A stretch of DNA of 7,506 nucleotides from CAZJDM01 sp964544765 (GTDB lineage Bacteria; Bdellovibrionota_B; Oligoflexia; CAYFLR01), in assembly GCA_964544765.1 (NCBI GenBank), contig CAZJDM010000197.1:1-7506 (forward strand). Reading direction: 5' to 3'. The notes under the pieces are model-generated. The model did no database searches. It had not been told where the DNA came from and saw nothing but the letters and a program-made list of their open reading frames with translations. The stretch's first letter is position 1. The number at the start of each line of letters is the position of its first letter. Below, piece by piece: positions 1-6,127 of this stretch. Position numbers and translations under genes: made by a program.

Positions 1-45
1 AAAATCGCCTGAGGCCTCTCCGGCTATTAGAAAAAAATTCCTCAT
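1..45 (-). CDS. lpxB: Lipid-A-disaccharide synthase, N-terminal fragment (15 codons, cut by window edge)
   Basis: Only the first 15 codons are inside the window; the gene continues past position 1. The translation reads MRNFFLIAGEASGDF, and the IAGEASGD stretch is the N-terminal signature of LpxB, the GT19 glycosyltransferase. LpxB joins UDP-2,3-diacylglucosamine and lipid X into the tetraacyl disaccharide of lipid A at the cytoplasmic face of the inner membrane. The start is the ATG at 45-43, preceded by an AGGAGA ribosome binding site at 61-56 with a 10-nt spacer. It follows lpxA by 34 nt on the same strand, and lpxA-lpxB adjacency is common, which supports the call. The usual residue after GEASGD is Leu; here it is Phe. 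The motif and position are seen directly, the enzyme activity comes from family knowledge, and the rest of the protein cannot be checked. Confidence 0.85.
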   Translation of the reverse strand, partial: MRNFFLIAGEASGDF

Positions 46-55
46 CTTAGAATCT

Positions 56-61
56 TCTCCT
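56..61 (-). promoter_or_regulatory. Ribosome binding site of lpxB
   Basis: AGGAGA on the minus strand, 10 nt before the ATG at 45-43. It is the clearest support that the short open frame at the left edge is a real gene start and not a chance ATG after lpxA. Confidence 0.7.
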
Positions 62-79
62 GTTCTTTAGTTGATGAGA

Positions 80-874
80 TCAATAGCGGCAAACACCGCG
101 TTTAGAATGTCTGACAAAATGAATTATATGTTGAACTTCTTCTGATGATAGGTTTTTGTTTTTTATTTTATCAATGGCTTCATCAATTGTTAATGAAGAT
201 CTAAATAAGAACTTATAAGCCTGTTTAATTTCCTCAATCAAAGAAGAGTTATATTCTGCTCTTTGTAAACCAATAGTATTTATCCCTTTTAAAGTAGCTC
301 TATCTCCATGGACCATAGCAAATGGTGGAACATCTTGACTAACCATAGAGCCAGCGGCAATCATAGATAGTTTTCCAATATTAGTAAATTGATGTACCCC
401 GGTGTGTCCGGCAATTATCGCTTTATCCTCAACAACCACATGACCCGCTAAGGTAGCCGAATTGGCAAAAATAACTTCATTGCTAATTTGACAATCATGT
501 GCAACATGAGAGTAGGCCATAAATAAATTGCCATGTCCAATTCTGGTAACTCCACCACCACCTTCTGTTCCAGAATTTACAGTTACACATTCTCGAATAC
601 GATTATCATCTCCTATTTCTAAAAAACTGGTTTCTCCCTGATATTTAAGATCTTGAGGAATGCTTCCCAAAACCGCGTTAGAAAATACATGATTATTATT
701 TCCGATAGTCGTATGTCCGGTGATCACAGCATGGGCATCTATTACACACTCTTCTCCCACCATTACAAATTCATCTATAACAGCAAAAGGACCTACCTTA
801 GTACCTTTACCAATCTTGGCATTCTTATGTATAGATGCTAATGGTGAAATATTGTTATCATTTTTTCTTCCCAT
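80..874 (-). CDS. lpxA: Acyl-ACP--UDP-N-acetylglucosamine O-acyltransferase LpxA
   Basis: This cytoplasmic homotrimer of left-handed beta-helix subunits does the first step of lipid A synthesis, moving an R-3-hydroxyacyl chain from ACP to the 3-position of UDP-GlcNAc. At 264 aa it is close to the 262 aa of the E. coli enzyme. Residues about 10-190 show hexapeptide repeats (IGKGTKVGPFAVI and onward). PQDLKY (73-78), the catalytic HDC with His126 (E. coli His125), LAGH with His145, and VHQF with His161 are all present. The tail from about 205 is helical and ends SKRGVCRY, close to the usual RGICR ending. Ala174 occupies the place of E. coli Gly173, a chain-length ruler position. The start is ATG at 874-872 with an AAGGGGA ribosome binding site. 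It follows fabZ by 73 nt and precedes lpxB by 34 nt. Family assignment is very secure; whether the acceptor is UDP-GlcNAc or the 3-amino form is not decided by the sequence. Confidence 0.97.
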   Translation of the reverse strand: MGRKNDNNISPLASIHKNAKIGKGTKVGPFAVIDEFVMVGEECVIDAHAVITGHTTIGNNNHVFSNAVLGSIPQDLKYQGETSFLEIGDDNRIRECVTVNSGTEGGGGVTRIGHGNLFMAYSHVAHDCQISNEVIFANSATLAGHVVVEDKAIIAGHTGVHQFTNIGKLSMIAAGSMVSQDVPPFAMVHGDRATLKGINTIGLQRAEYNSSLIEEIKQAYKFLFRSSLTIDEAIDKIKNKNLSSEEVQHIIHFVRHSKRGVCRY

Positions 875-879
875 AGGTT

Positions 880-902
880 CCCCTTAGATTCCGTCTAAAA
901 AG
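880..902 (-). promoter_or_regulatory. Possible hairpin covering the lpxA ribosome binding site
   Basis: In the transcript, CUUUUUAGA (902-894) can pair with UCUAAGGGG (888-880) around the loop CGGAA. This gives nine pairs, three of them G-U wobbles. The 3' arm contains the AAGGGG that serves as the lpxA Shine-Dalgarno, so folding would hide it and slow initiation on lpxA relative to fabZ. The pairing is read from the sequence; a regulatory effect is inference and the stem is AU- and wobble-rich. Confidence 0.3.
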
Positions 903-947
903 CTCAATATCCGCGTTATTATCAAAAAAAATCCTCTTAAAATTAGA

Positions 948-1385
948 TTAAAACATTTTAGCTGACAATTGAACTTCTAAACAACTAACTCCCTCAACTT
1001 CAGTCTTGCCGGCAAACCACCAAAAAGGCCCCTTCTTTTTGACCAGTTTACAACTAATAATTAATTGATCCCCTGGAACCACCACTCTTTTAAATTTAGC
1101 CTCTTCTATTTTGGTCAACACACAATTTCTTAATCTATTTTCGCCGGTGTTAGTACTAAAACCACATATTCCAGCAGCTTGTGCAAGAGTTTCCAACTGT
1201 AAAATACCAGGCATAATAGGATTTCCTGGAAAATGTCCTTGAAAAAACGGCTCTCCTAAAGTAACATTCTTAATTCCCTTTATCCATTTCCCTGGTTCTA
1301 ACTCAATAACGCGATCGATGAATAAAAAAGGATAACGATGAGGCAATAATTCCTTAATTTGTTCGCTGTTTAAAACTTCCTCCAT
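948..1385 (-). CDS. fabZ: 3-hydroxyacyl-[acyl-carrier-protein] dehydratase FabZ
   Basis: FabZ is a cytoplasmic hot-dog-fold enzyme that dehydrates R-3-hydroxyacyl-ACP to trans-2-enoyl-ACP in fatty acid elongation. It uses the same 3-hydroxyacyl-ACP pool that LpxA and LpxD draw on, which explains its place between lpxD and lpxA. The 145-aa length is normal. HRYPFLFIDRV is at 16-26, the catalytic segment GHFPGNPIMPG at 50-60 with His51, and LETLAQAAG at 64-72 with the acidic Glu65. The last residues EVQLSAKMF fit the closing beta-strand. The start is the ATG at 1385-1383; its AAGGA ribosome binding site (1397-1393) overlaps the lpxD stop codon, so translation is probably coupled to lpxD. Stop is TAA at 950-948. 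FabA is unlikely given the length and the lpx neighbourhood. Confidence 0.97.
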   Translation of the reverse strand: MEEVLNSEQIKELLPHRYPFLFIDRVIELEPGKWIKGIKNVTLGEPFFQGHFPGNPIMPGILQLETLAQAAGICGFSTNTGENRLRNCVLTKIEEAKFKRVVVPGDQLIISCKLVKKKGPFWWFAGKTEVEGVSCLEVQLSAKMF

Positions 1386-1395
1386 ATATTTATCC

Positions 1396-2496
1396 TTATT
1401 CCTTTAAGTTCTTTTTTAAAGTTTCTTTTGATTTTGATAAAACACCACTAGACCTGTTAATTTGCCCAATAAGCGATTTAACTTGATTAAAAAGTTCGGG
1501 TAATTTCTTTAGATATACTTGTAAACGCCGCCACTCATTAGCTGGCATTGATGGCACGCCCATAACAGTGGTCCCTGAGTCAGGAACTTTGGTAATAGCT
1601 GATTTTCCTCCGCAAGTAACCCTGTCAGGTATTTTTAAATGTCCTATTATACTTGATTGACCACCACATAGAAAATTTTTACCTATCTCGGCTCCACCGG
1701 CCGCCCCAAACTGAGCTGCTATCATACTAGCTCGACCGATCTTCACGCCATGACCAATTTGAATTAGATTATCCAACTTAACAAAATCCTCAATTATAGT
1801 ATCTCCCTTGCTCGCTTTGTCTATACATACATTGGAGCCTATCTCAACATGATTACCAATACACACCGAACCTGTTTGAGGAACCTTTATTATTTCATCA
1901 CCATCTGGTGCGAATCCAAACCCGTCACCACCAATAACAGCTCCTGGCTGAACAATCACATAATTTCCAATTTTGACATTTTCCATTATTGATACGTTTG
2001 AATAAATAATGGTATCAGAGCCTATTACCACACCCTGACCAATAAATACACCTGGATATATGACACACCTTGGCCCAATTGATGCTTTTTTATCTATAAA
2101 AACACGCGGATATACAACAACACCTTCTCCTAAAGAAGAAGTTTCATGAATATCGGCATCCTTAGAGATACTATTATAACTGTGCATTTTGGGATGAAAC
2201 AACTCGCCTAATTTAGCCCAGCTAGCATATGGATTAGCTACTAAAAGCTGAATTGGGGTGTTTTCGTTTGGAGGGAATTTAATTTGGTCTTTGGTTATAA
2301 TAACCGAGGCTCCTGATTTTAAGGCCTCCTGATAATATTTAGGATTGTGATAAACGCAAATATCACCTGACTTAGCTGTTTCTAAGGTTGCCAATCCCTC
2401 AATCTCAATATGATGAATATCCTTGATCTTATCAGTTTTATCAACAAGTAATTCTCCTTTTAAAAGAGTGATTACTTCTTCTAAGTTAATGGCCAT
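1396..2496 (-). CDS. lpxD: UDP-3-O-(3-hydroxyacyl)glucosamine N-acyltransferase LpxD
   Basis: LpxD adds the second, N-linked 3-hydroxyacyl chain to UDP-3-O-acylglucosamine in lipid A synthesis, in the cytoplasm, as a homotrimer. The protein is 366 aa (family usually about 340-360). Residues 1-105 form the uridine-binding N-terminal domain, including AKSGDICVYHNPKY (41-54). About 107-315 are hexapeptide repeats of the left-handed beta-helix. The motif GGDGFGFA (189-196), LIQIGHG with probable catalytic His249 (E. coli His239) and IIGH with His286 are present. The C-terminal helix EWRRLQVYLKKLPELFNQVK (321-340) is typical, followed by a short Ser/Lys-rich tail. The usual IDRG after the GGDGFGFA coil reads IDKA (225-228), a mild variation. 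Start is ATG at 2496-2494, with GAGGTGA directly upstream and an alternative GGGGA 8 nt away. It lies 27 nt after skp. Confidence 0.97.
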   Translation of the reverse strand: MAINLEEVITLLKGELLVDKTDKIKDIHHIEIEGLATLETAKSGDICVYHNPKYYQEALKSGASVIITKDQIKFPPNENTPIQLLVANPYASWAKLGELFHPKMHSYNSISKDADIHETSSLGEGVVVYPRVFIDKKASIGPRCVIYPGVFIGQGVVIGSDTIIYSNVSIMENVKIGNYVIVQPGAVIGGDGFGFAPDGDEIIKVPQTGSVCIGNHVEIGSNVCIDKASKGDTIIEDFVKLDNLIQIGHGVKIGRASMIAAQFGAAGGAEIGKNFLCGGQSSIIGHLKIPDRVTCGGKSAITKVPDSGTTVMGVPSMPANEWRRLQVYLKKLPELFNQVKSLIGQINRSSGVLSKSKETLKKNLKE

Positions 2497-2523
2497 TCAC
2501 CTCTTCCCCAATCACCTAAAAGC

Positions 2524-3099
2524 TTACTTACCTTTTTTGCCTTTTTTACCCTTTTTACTTTTTGATTTAATTGATTTAACTTTATATCTTCTGTCATATT
2601 CCACAATGACTTCATCAGTAATATCAACACTATTTTCAGCAAAGATCAAACCTGATGCATTTTTCTCCAAAGCTAAAGTAAGCTTCTTCTTTTTGGATAT
2701 ATCTTTAGTTACTATTTTTAACTTACGAAAAACTTTTTCTACCTCTTCCGCTTCTTTCCTCTTAAGTTCCTCAAACCTCACTTGCTCCTCTTTTTTTAGG
2801 GACATATACTTCTGCTGAAACTCTCTACCCTTTTTCATCTTAGCTTCATCAGATAATATTGAAGAAGAAAGACCCTGTAATTCACTTTCCATTTTCTTTA
2901 ATTCTCTGGCTTTTTTCTCTAAATCTTTCCGAACGATTGCAGCTTCTTTGTCTAATTGTTTTTTGGTATTTTTTCCTTCTCCAACGGTCAATAACGCTTT
3001 TTGAAAATCAACAGTTCCAATGGCAAACTTTTGCTTCGCCAATACTGGTGCGTGAAATAATATAACCCAACCTATAAAGCCCCAAAATAACCTTCTCAT
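2524..3099 (-). CDS. skp: Periplasmic chaperone, OmpH/Skp family
   Basis: Skp-type chaperones are periplasmic trimers that hold unfolded outer-membrane proteins in a cavity between long helical arms and hand them to BamA, the gene just upstream. The 191-aa protein begins with a signal peptide (MRR, hydrophobic core 5-19, probable cleavage after VLA at about 21). A short beta segment KFAIGTVDFQKAL (24-36) is typical of the family. About 45-140 is a highly charged Lys/Glu-rich helical, coiled-coil-like stretch, and a returning beta region LIFAENSVDITDEVI (151-165) closes the body. From about 172 the protein ends in a strongly basic tail with three KKG repeats that most homologues lack. Start is ATG at 3099-3097 with AAGGAGA at 3114-3108 and an 8-nt spacer. 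Sequence identity in this family is low, so the call rests on architecture plus position between bamA and lpxD. Confidence 0.9.
   Translation of the reverse strand: MRRLFWGFIGWVILFHAPVLAKQKFAIGTVDFQKALLTVGEGKNTKKQLDKEAAIVRKDLEKKARELKKMESELQGLSSSILSDEAKMKKGREFQQKYMSLKKEEQVRFEELKRKEAEEVEKVFRKLKIVTKDISKKKKLTLALEKNASGLIFAENSVDITDEVIVEYDRRYKVKSIKSKSKKGKKGKKGK
2530..2556 (-). repeat. Three tandem 9-bp units encoding the KKG repeats of the Skp tail
   Basis: Read on the minus strand, three 9-bp units AAAAAGGGT, AAAAAAGGC and AAAAAAGGT follow one another and encode KKGKKGKKG (residues 182-190), one codon before the skp stop. Two uninterrupted runs of six A are included. The units differ at only one or two positions each. 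Confidence 0.85.
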
Positions 3100-3124
3100 A
3101 CTTAATATCTCCTTATATTCTACT

Positions 3125-3155
3125 AAAAAATCTAGATAACCTACCTATATCTAAA
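3125..3155 (-). terminator. Possible weak terminator-like or attenuating hairpin between bamA and skp
   Basis: Immediately after the bamA stop, UUUAGAUA (3155-3148) can pair with UAUCUAGA (3138-3131) across a 9-nt loop, and six U follow (3130-3125). Shape and position are those of an intrinsic terminator, but only one of eight pairs is G-C and one is a G-U wobble. Strong termination is unlikely; partial attenuation or a 3'-end stabilising role is possible. Confidence 0.25.
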
Positions 3156-5456
3156 CTAAAAACCTATGTAAAAATGAGGGATTTTTTCTCCCAACTTGTT
3201 TTTGTCTGGATAATATGGCCACCCAAGTTCAAACCTCAAAGGAGCAATCGGCGTTAACCACCTTATCCCACACCCCACTCCATATTTTAACGAATTTAAG
3301 GTAAATTTTTCTTTATCATCAAATACTTGTGAAGCATCAAAAAAGCACAACCCTTTTAATCCTGCCTCCGCAATTAATGGGAAATAATATTCCAAGTTAA
3401 ACTGTACAAATCGATCCCCACCTTTACGAATTTCAATTGGAAAACTAAAAGGATCAGGTATAATTTCCATAAATTTAGAAATCTTAAACCACCCATAACC
3501 GCGATTGCTTTTTATGCCGCCCAGATTAAATCTTTCACTAACAGGAACGATTTTATTACTATTAGGAAAAACATGTCCATGTTGAGCGTTAAACCTAAAA
3601 TAGGTGCGCCAATAATCTGATAATTTAATAGGGTAATAGTATGTACCCTGGTTCATCCATTTCACATAATCTTGATCCCCTCCCAGAAAATTTCCCGCAT
3701 ATTCTAGACTGGTAGAAAGTTTCATTCCCCTAGTAGGATCTATATAATTATTGGTAGTATCTCGTTCTAATGTCAGGTCAACACTAGAAGTAAGGGCATC
3801 AGGAAACTTAAAACGATAGTAATCAATAACGTTAACATACCGTATTCTCTCTAATTTGTAGGCTACATGAAGGATCGTATCCCTAAAAACAGTATGCCCC
3901 AACGATAGACGTCCCCCTATTTTATTTTCTTTAAAAGGATCTGAGTCCCTAGCTAAGGGATAACCTTTTTGTAATGATTTGGTTAAAGAAGCTCCAAGGT
4001 TCCATTGAGTATCCATCAAATACGGTTCTCGCCAACTAAATGACAACCGATGTTCTTCATCGTTATATTGAGTTTCTATACCTACTCTCTGCCCATAGCC
4101 AAAAACATTATTTTCCGAAATCTGTCCTGTAAAGAAAAAGCTTTGATACCCACTATAGCCAACACCTAACTGAAAATTACCCGTAGTCTTCTCTTTTATT
4201 TTGATAGTGACATTGACTTTTTTATTGTTAAGATCCTTTTGGGTCTTTACTTGTACCTCTTCAAAAAATCCCAACCTCTCTACTTTGGTTTTACTATCTT
4301 TTAGCTTTGACCCACTATACAAGGCTCCCTCTGCTATCAATAATTGGCGCCTTATTACATTATCTCTTGTTTTATCGTTACCCTTAATTTCGATATTTCC
4401 AAAATATACCTTTTCACCTTTTTGAATGCTAAACTTTAATGCTATTTTACGATTCGCTTCATCAATCGGTGTCGCCGGTGTGACATTAACAAAAGCATAG
4501 CCAAAATCACCATAATAATCAGTAAGAGTAACAATATCCTGAGTGAAAACAGAATGCCTAAAAAGTTTTCCAGGTTTACTTTTAACCAGCTTTAGGAGAT
4601 CTTCTTTGGTAGTTAAAATATCTCCATCTATATCAAGAGAAGATATATAATACTGTTCGCCTTCCTTAATTGCATACGTGATATCTATCCATTGTTTATC
4701 TGGAGATAAAAAAACTTGAGGTTTGTTTACTTTAACTCTAACATAGCCATTATCCATATAGAAAAATTCTAGAAACCTGGTATCTCGATCAAAAAACTCT
4801 TCTTTATAAACTCCAGCACTGGTCATCCAAGAATTACGATCAAATTCCCTTATGGCTAATTTACTTTTTAACTCATCATCAGAAAAAGCCTTGTTACCAA
4901 TAAAATTTATTTCACGAACCTTAACTTTATTATTTTCTTTAACGATATACTTTAATATCACTTCATTGGAGCTTACTTCTTCTAGATGATATCTTACGTC
5001 AACCAAATAGAAGCCTTTTTCCACGTATTCTTTTCTTATGGTTTGAAGATCCTCAAAAATATTCCGCTCGTTAACTATTGTATATTGTTTCACCATTATC
5101 AAATCATTAAAATGATCATCTTCAAACTCTTCCATTCCTTCGAAAACTATATTAGCAATCGACGGCTTTTCCTTAACATAAAAAATAAGCTCAATCTTTT
5201 CGTCCTGAGTATCCTGATAAGCTTTCTGGGTAACCTTAATGTCCTCAAAGTACCCCAAGTCAAATAAATTATGGACATCTCTCTTTATTTGCCTCCTACT
5301 GGGAAAAGTACCTTTTTTACTACCCAGTTGGTTGGTCAAAGTAGCTGTCTCGACCTTTCTGTTGCCAACAAAGGTAATCTTTCCAATAATTTGAGCAAAT
5401 AAATTGCCGCTAATTCCTAACCATACAAAAATTAATAATAAACTAAATCGTCTCAT
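3156..5456 (-). CDS. bamA: Outer membrane protein assembly factor BamA
   Basis: BamA is the central subunit of the Bam complex, which folds and inserts beta-barrel proteins into the outer membrane. The 766-aa protein has a signal peptide (about 1-21, cleavage near LFA-Q). Five POTRA domains follow, at about 22-95, 97-175, 177-263, 265-345 and 347-425; the fifth contains ERLGFFEEV (393-401). The 16-strand barrel runs from about 426, with the conserved segment LERDTTNNYIDPTRGMKL (563-580) and the lid-loop L6 motif NRGY (651-654), where the invariant Arg-Gly is kept. The protein ends in Phe (HFYIGF), as expected of a beta-signal. The only two cysteines, Cys704 and Cys729, fall in neighbouring predicted barrel strands. 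Start is ATG at 5456-5454, overlapping the lolD stop by 4 nt (ATGA), so translation is probably coupled. TamA and other Omp85 proteins are less likely given five POTRAs and skp next door. Confidence 0.97.
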   Translation of the reverse strand: MRRFSLLLIFVWLGISGNLFAQIIGKITFVGNRKVETATLTNQLGSKKGTFPSRRQIKRDVHNLFDLGYFEDIKVTQKAYQDTQDEKIELIFYVKEKPSIANIVFEGMEEFEDDHFNDLIMVKQYTIVNERNIFEDLQTIRKEYVEKGFYLVDVRYHLEEVSSNEVILKYIVKENNKVKVREINFIGNKAFSDDELKSKLAIREFDRNSWMTSAGVYKEEFFDRDTRFLEFFYMDNGYVRVKVNKPQVFLSPDKQWIDITYAIKEGEQYYISSLDIDGDILTTKEDLLKLVKSKPGKLFRHSVFTQDIVTLTDYYGDFGYAFVNVTPATPIDEANRKIALKFSIQKGEKVYFGNIEIKGNDKTRDNVIRRQLLIAEGALYSGSKLKDSKTKVERLGFFEEVQVKTQKDLNNKKVNVTIKIKEKTTGNFQLGVGYSGYQSFFFTGQISENNVFGYGQRVGIETQYNDEEHRLSFSWREPYLMDTQWNLGASLTKSLQKGYPLARDSDPFKENKIGGRLSLGHTVFRDTILHVAYKLERIRYVNVIDYYRFKFPDALTSSVDLTLERDTTNNYIDPTRGMKLSTSLEYAGNFLGGDQDYVKWMNQGTYYYPIKLSDYWRTYFRFNAQHGHVFPNSNKIVPVSERFNLGGIKSNRGYGWFKISKFMEIIPDPFSFPIEIRKGGDRFVQFNLEYYFPLIAEAGLKGLCFFDASQVFDDKEKFTLNSLKYGVGCGIRWLTPIAPLRFELGWPYYPDKNKLGEKIPHFYIGF

Positions 5457-6127
5457 AAAATTTTTCCGTCCTGCAGACTTATAACATTTGGAAACTTTTT
5501 AGCAAGAACTACATTATGGGTTACAACCATAAAAGTGGTATTCAGTTCTTTATTTATATTAAACATCAAATCATGGATCAAGCTGCCGGTAGAGGTATCC
5601 AAATTTCCTGTTGGTTCATCAGCTAACACCACCTCTGGTTTTAATATTAATGATCTTGCCAATGCTACTCGTTGTTGTTCTCCTCCTGATAACTCTCCCG
5701 GTCTATGCTCTACTCTATGACTTACCCCGGTTAAATCTAATAAGATCCTTGCTTCTTTAGCTAATTTTGATCTCGACATACCCGCTATTAAACCTGGCAT
5801 CATAACATTTTCTAATGCTGAAAACTCTGGCAAAAGATGATGCATCTGAAATACAAATCCAATATTAGTATTACGGAACCTAGAAATAGAGGCATCGTTT
5901 CGTTTGAAAATATTCTCCCCGTCAATCCAAACTTCACCTGAGGTGGGTCGATCTAGGGTTCCAACAATATGCAGAAGTGTACTTTTACCAGCTCCAGACT
6001 CACCCACAACCGCTGTCATATCACCTTTGTCAATTTCAAAAGACACATTCTTTAATACCTTTACTTCCCCATTACTCATGGAAAAATTTTTATATAAATT
6101 TCTAACTACTATATGATTTTTACTCAT
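5453..6127 (-). CDS. lolD: Lipoprotein-releasing ABC transporter ATP-binding protein LolD
   Basis: LolD powers release of outer-membrane lipoproteins from the inner membrane to the carrier LolA. Numbered from the ATG at 6127, the 224-aa protein has Walker A GESGAGKST (42-50), the Q-loop at Gln94, the signature LSGGEQQRVALA (147-158), Walker B VVLADEPTGNLD (167-178) and the switch His204. The stretch FQMHHLLPEFSALENVMMP (93-111) carries the HHLLP element typical of LolD and distinguishes it from MacB or FtsE ATPases. An in-frame GTG at 6139 would add four residues (MDLD), but it has no ribosome binding site; the ATG has GGA 7 nt upstream and gives the usual MSxx beginning, so I chose it. It overlaps the lolC stop by 8 nt and the bamA start by 4 nt. 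Confidence 0.96.
   Translation of the reverse strand: MSKNHIVVRNLYKNFSMSNGEVKVLKNVSFEIDKGDMTAVVGESGAGKSTLLHIVGTLDRPTSGEVWIDGENIFKRNDASISRFRNTNIGFVFQMHHLLPEFSALENVMMPGLIAGMSRSKLAKEARILLDLTGVSHRVEHRPGELSGGEQQRVALARSLILKPEVVLADEPTGNLDTSTGSLIHDLMFNINKELNTTFMVVTHNVVLAKKFPNVISLQDGKIL

Noticed and set aside
875..947. Internal promoter in the fabZ-lpxA gap
   Set aside because: GATAAT and TTGATA occur on the minus strand, but neither has a convincing partner at 16-18 nt. In DNA this AT-rich such hexamers are expected by chance.
2423..2818. Plus-strand open frame of 131 codons
   Set aside because: It lies opposite skp and the lpxD start. Its LPFLPFLPFL-like repeat is the complement of the Lys/Gly codons of the Skp tail, and it has no family resemblance.
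3100..3130. Internal promoter before skp (TATAAG near 3115)
   Set aside because: The -10-like hexamer overlaps the skp ribosome binding site and the best upstream hexamer (TTATCT) is a poor -35, so no separate skp promoter is supported.
4986..5267. Plus-strand open frame of 93 codons opposite bamA
   Set aside because: It sits wholly within the well-supported POTRA-coding part of bamA, resembles no family, and reads as the low-complexity complement of AT-rich coding DNA.
5535..6116. Plus-strand open frames opposite lolD
   Set aside because: They mirror the ABC ATPase motifs (Walker A, signature, Walker B) read from the wrong strand; the minus-strand gene explains the region fully.
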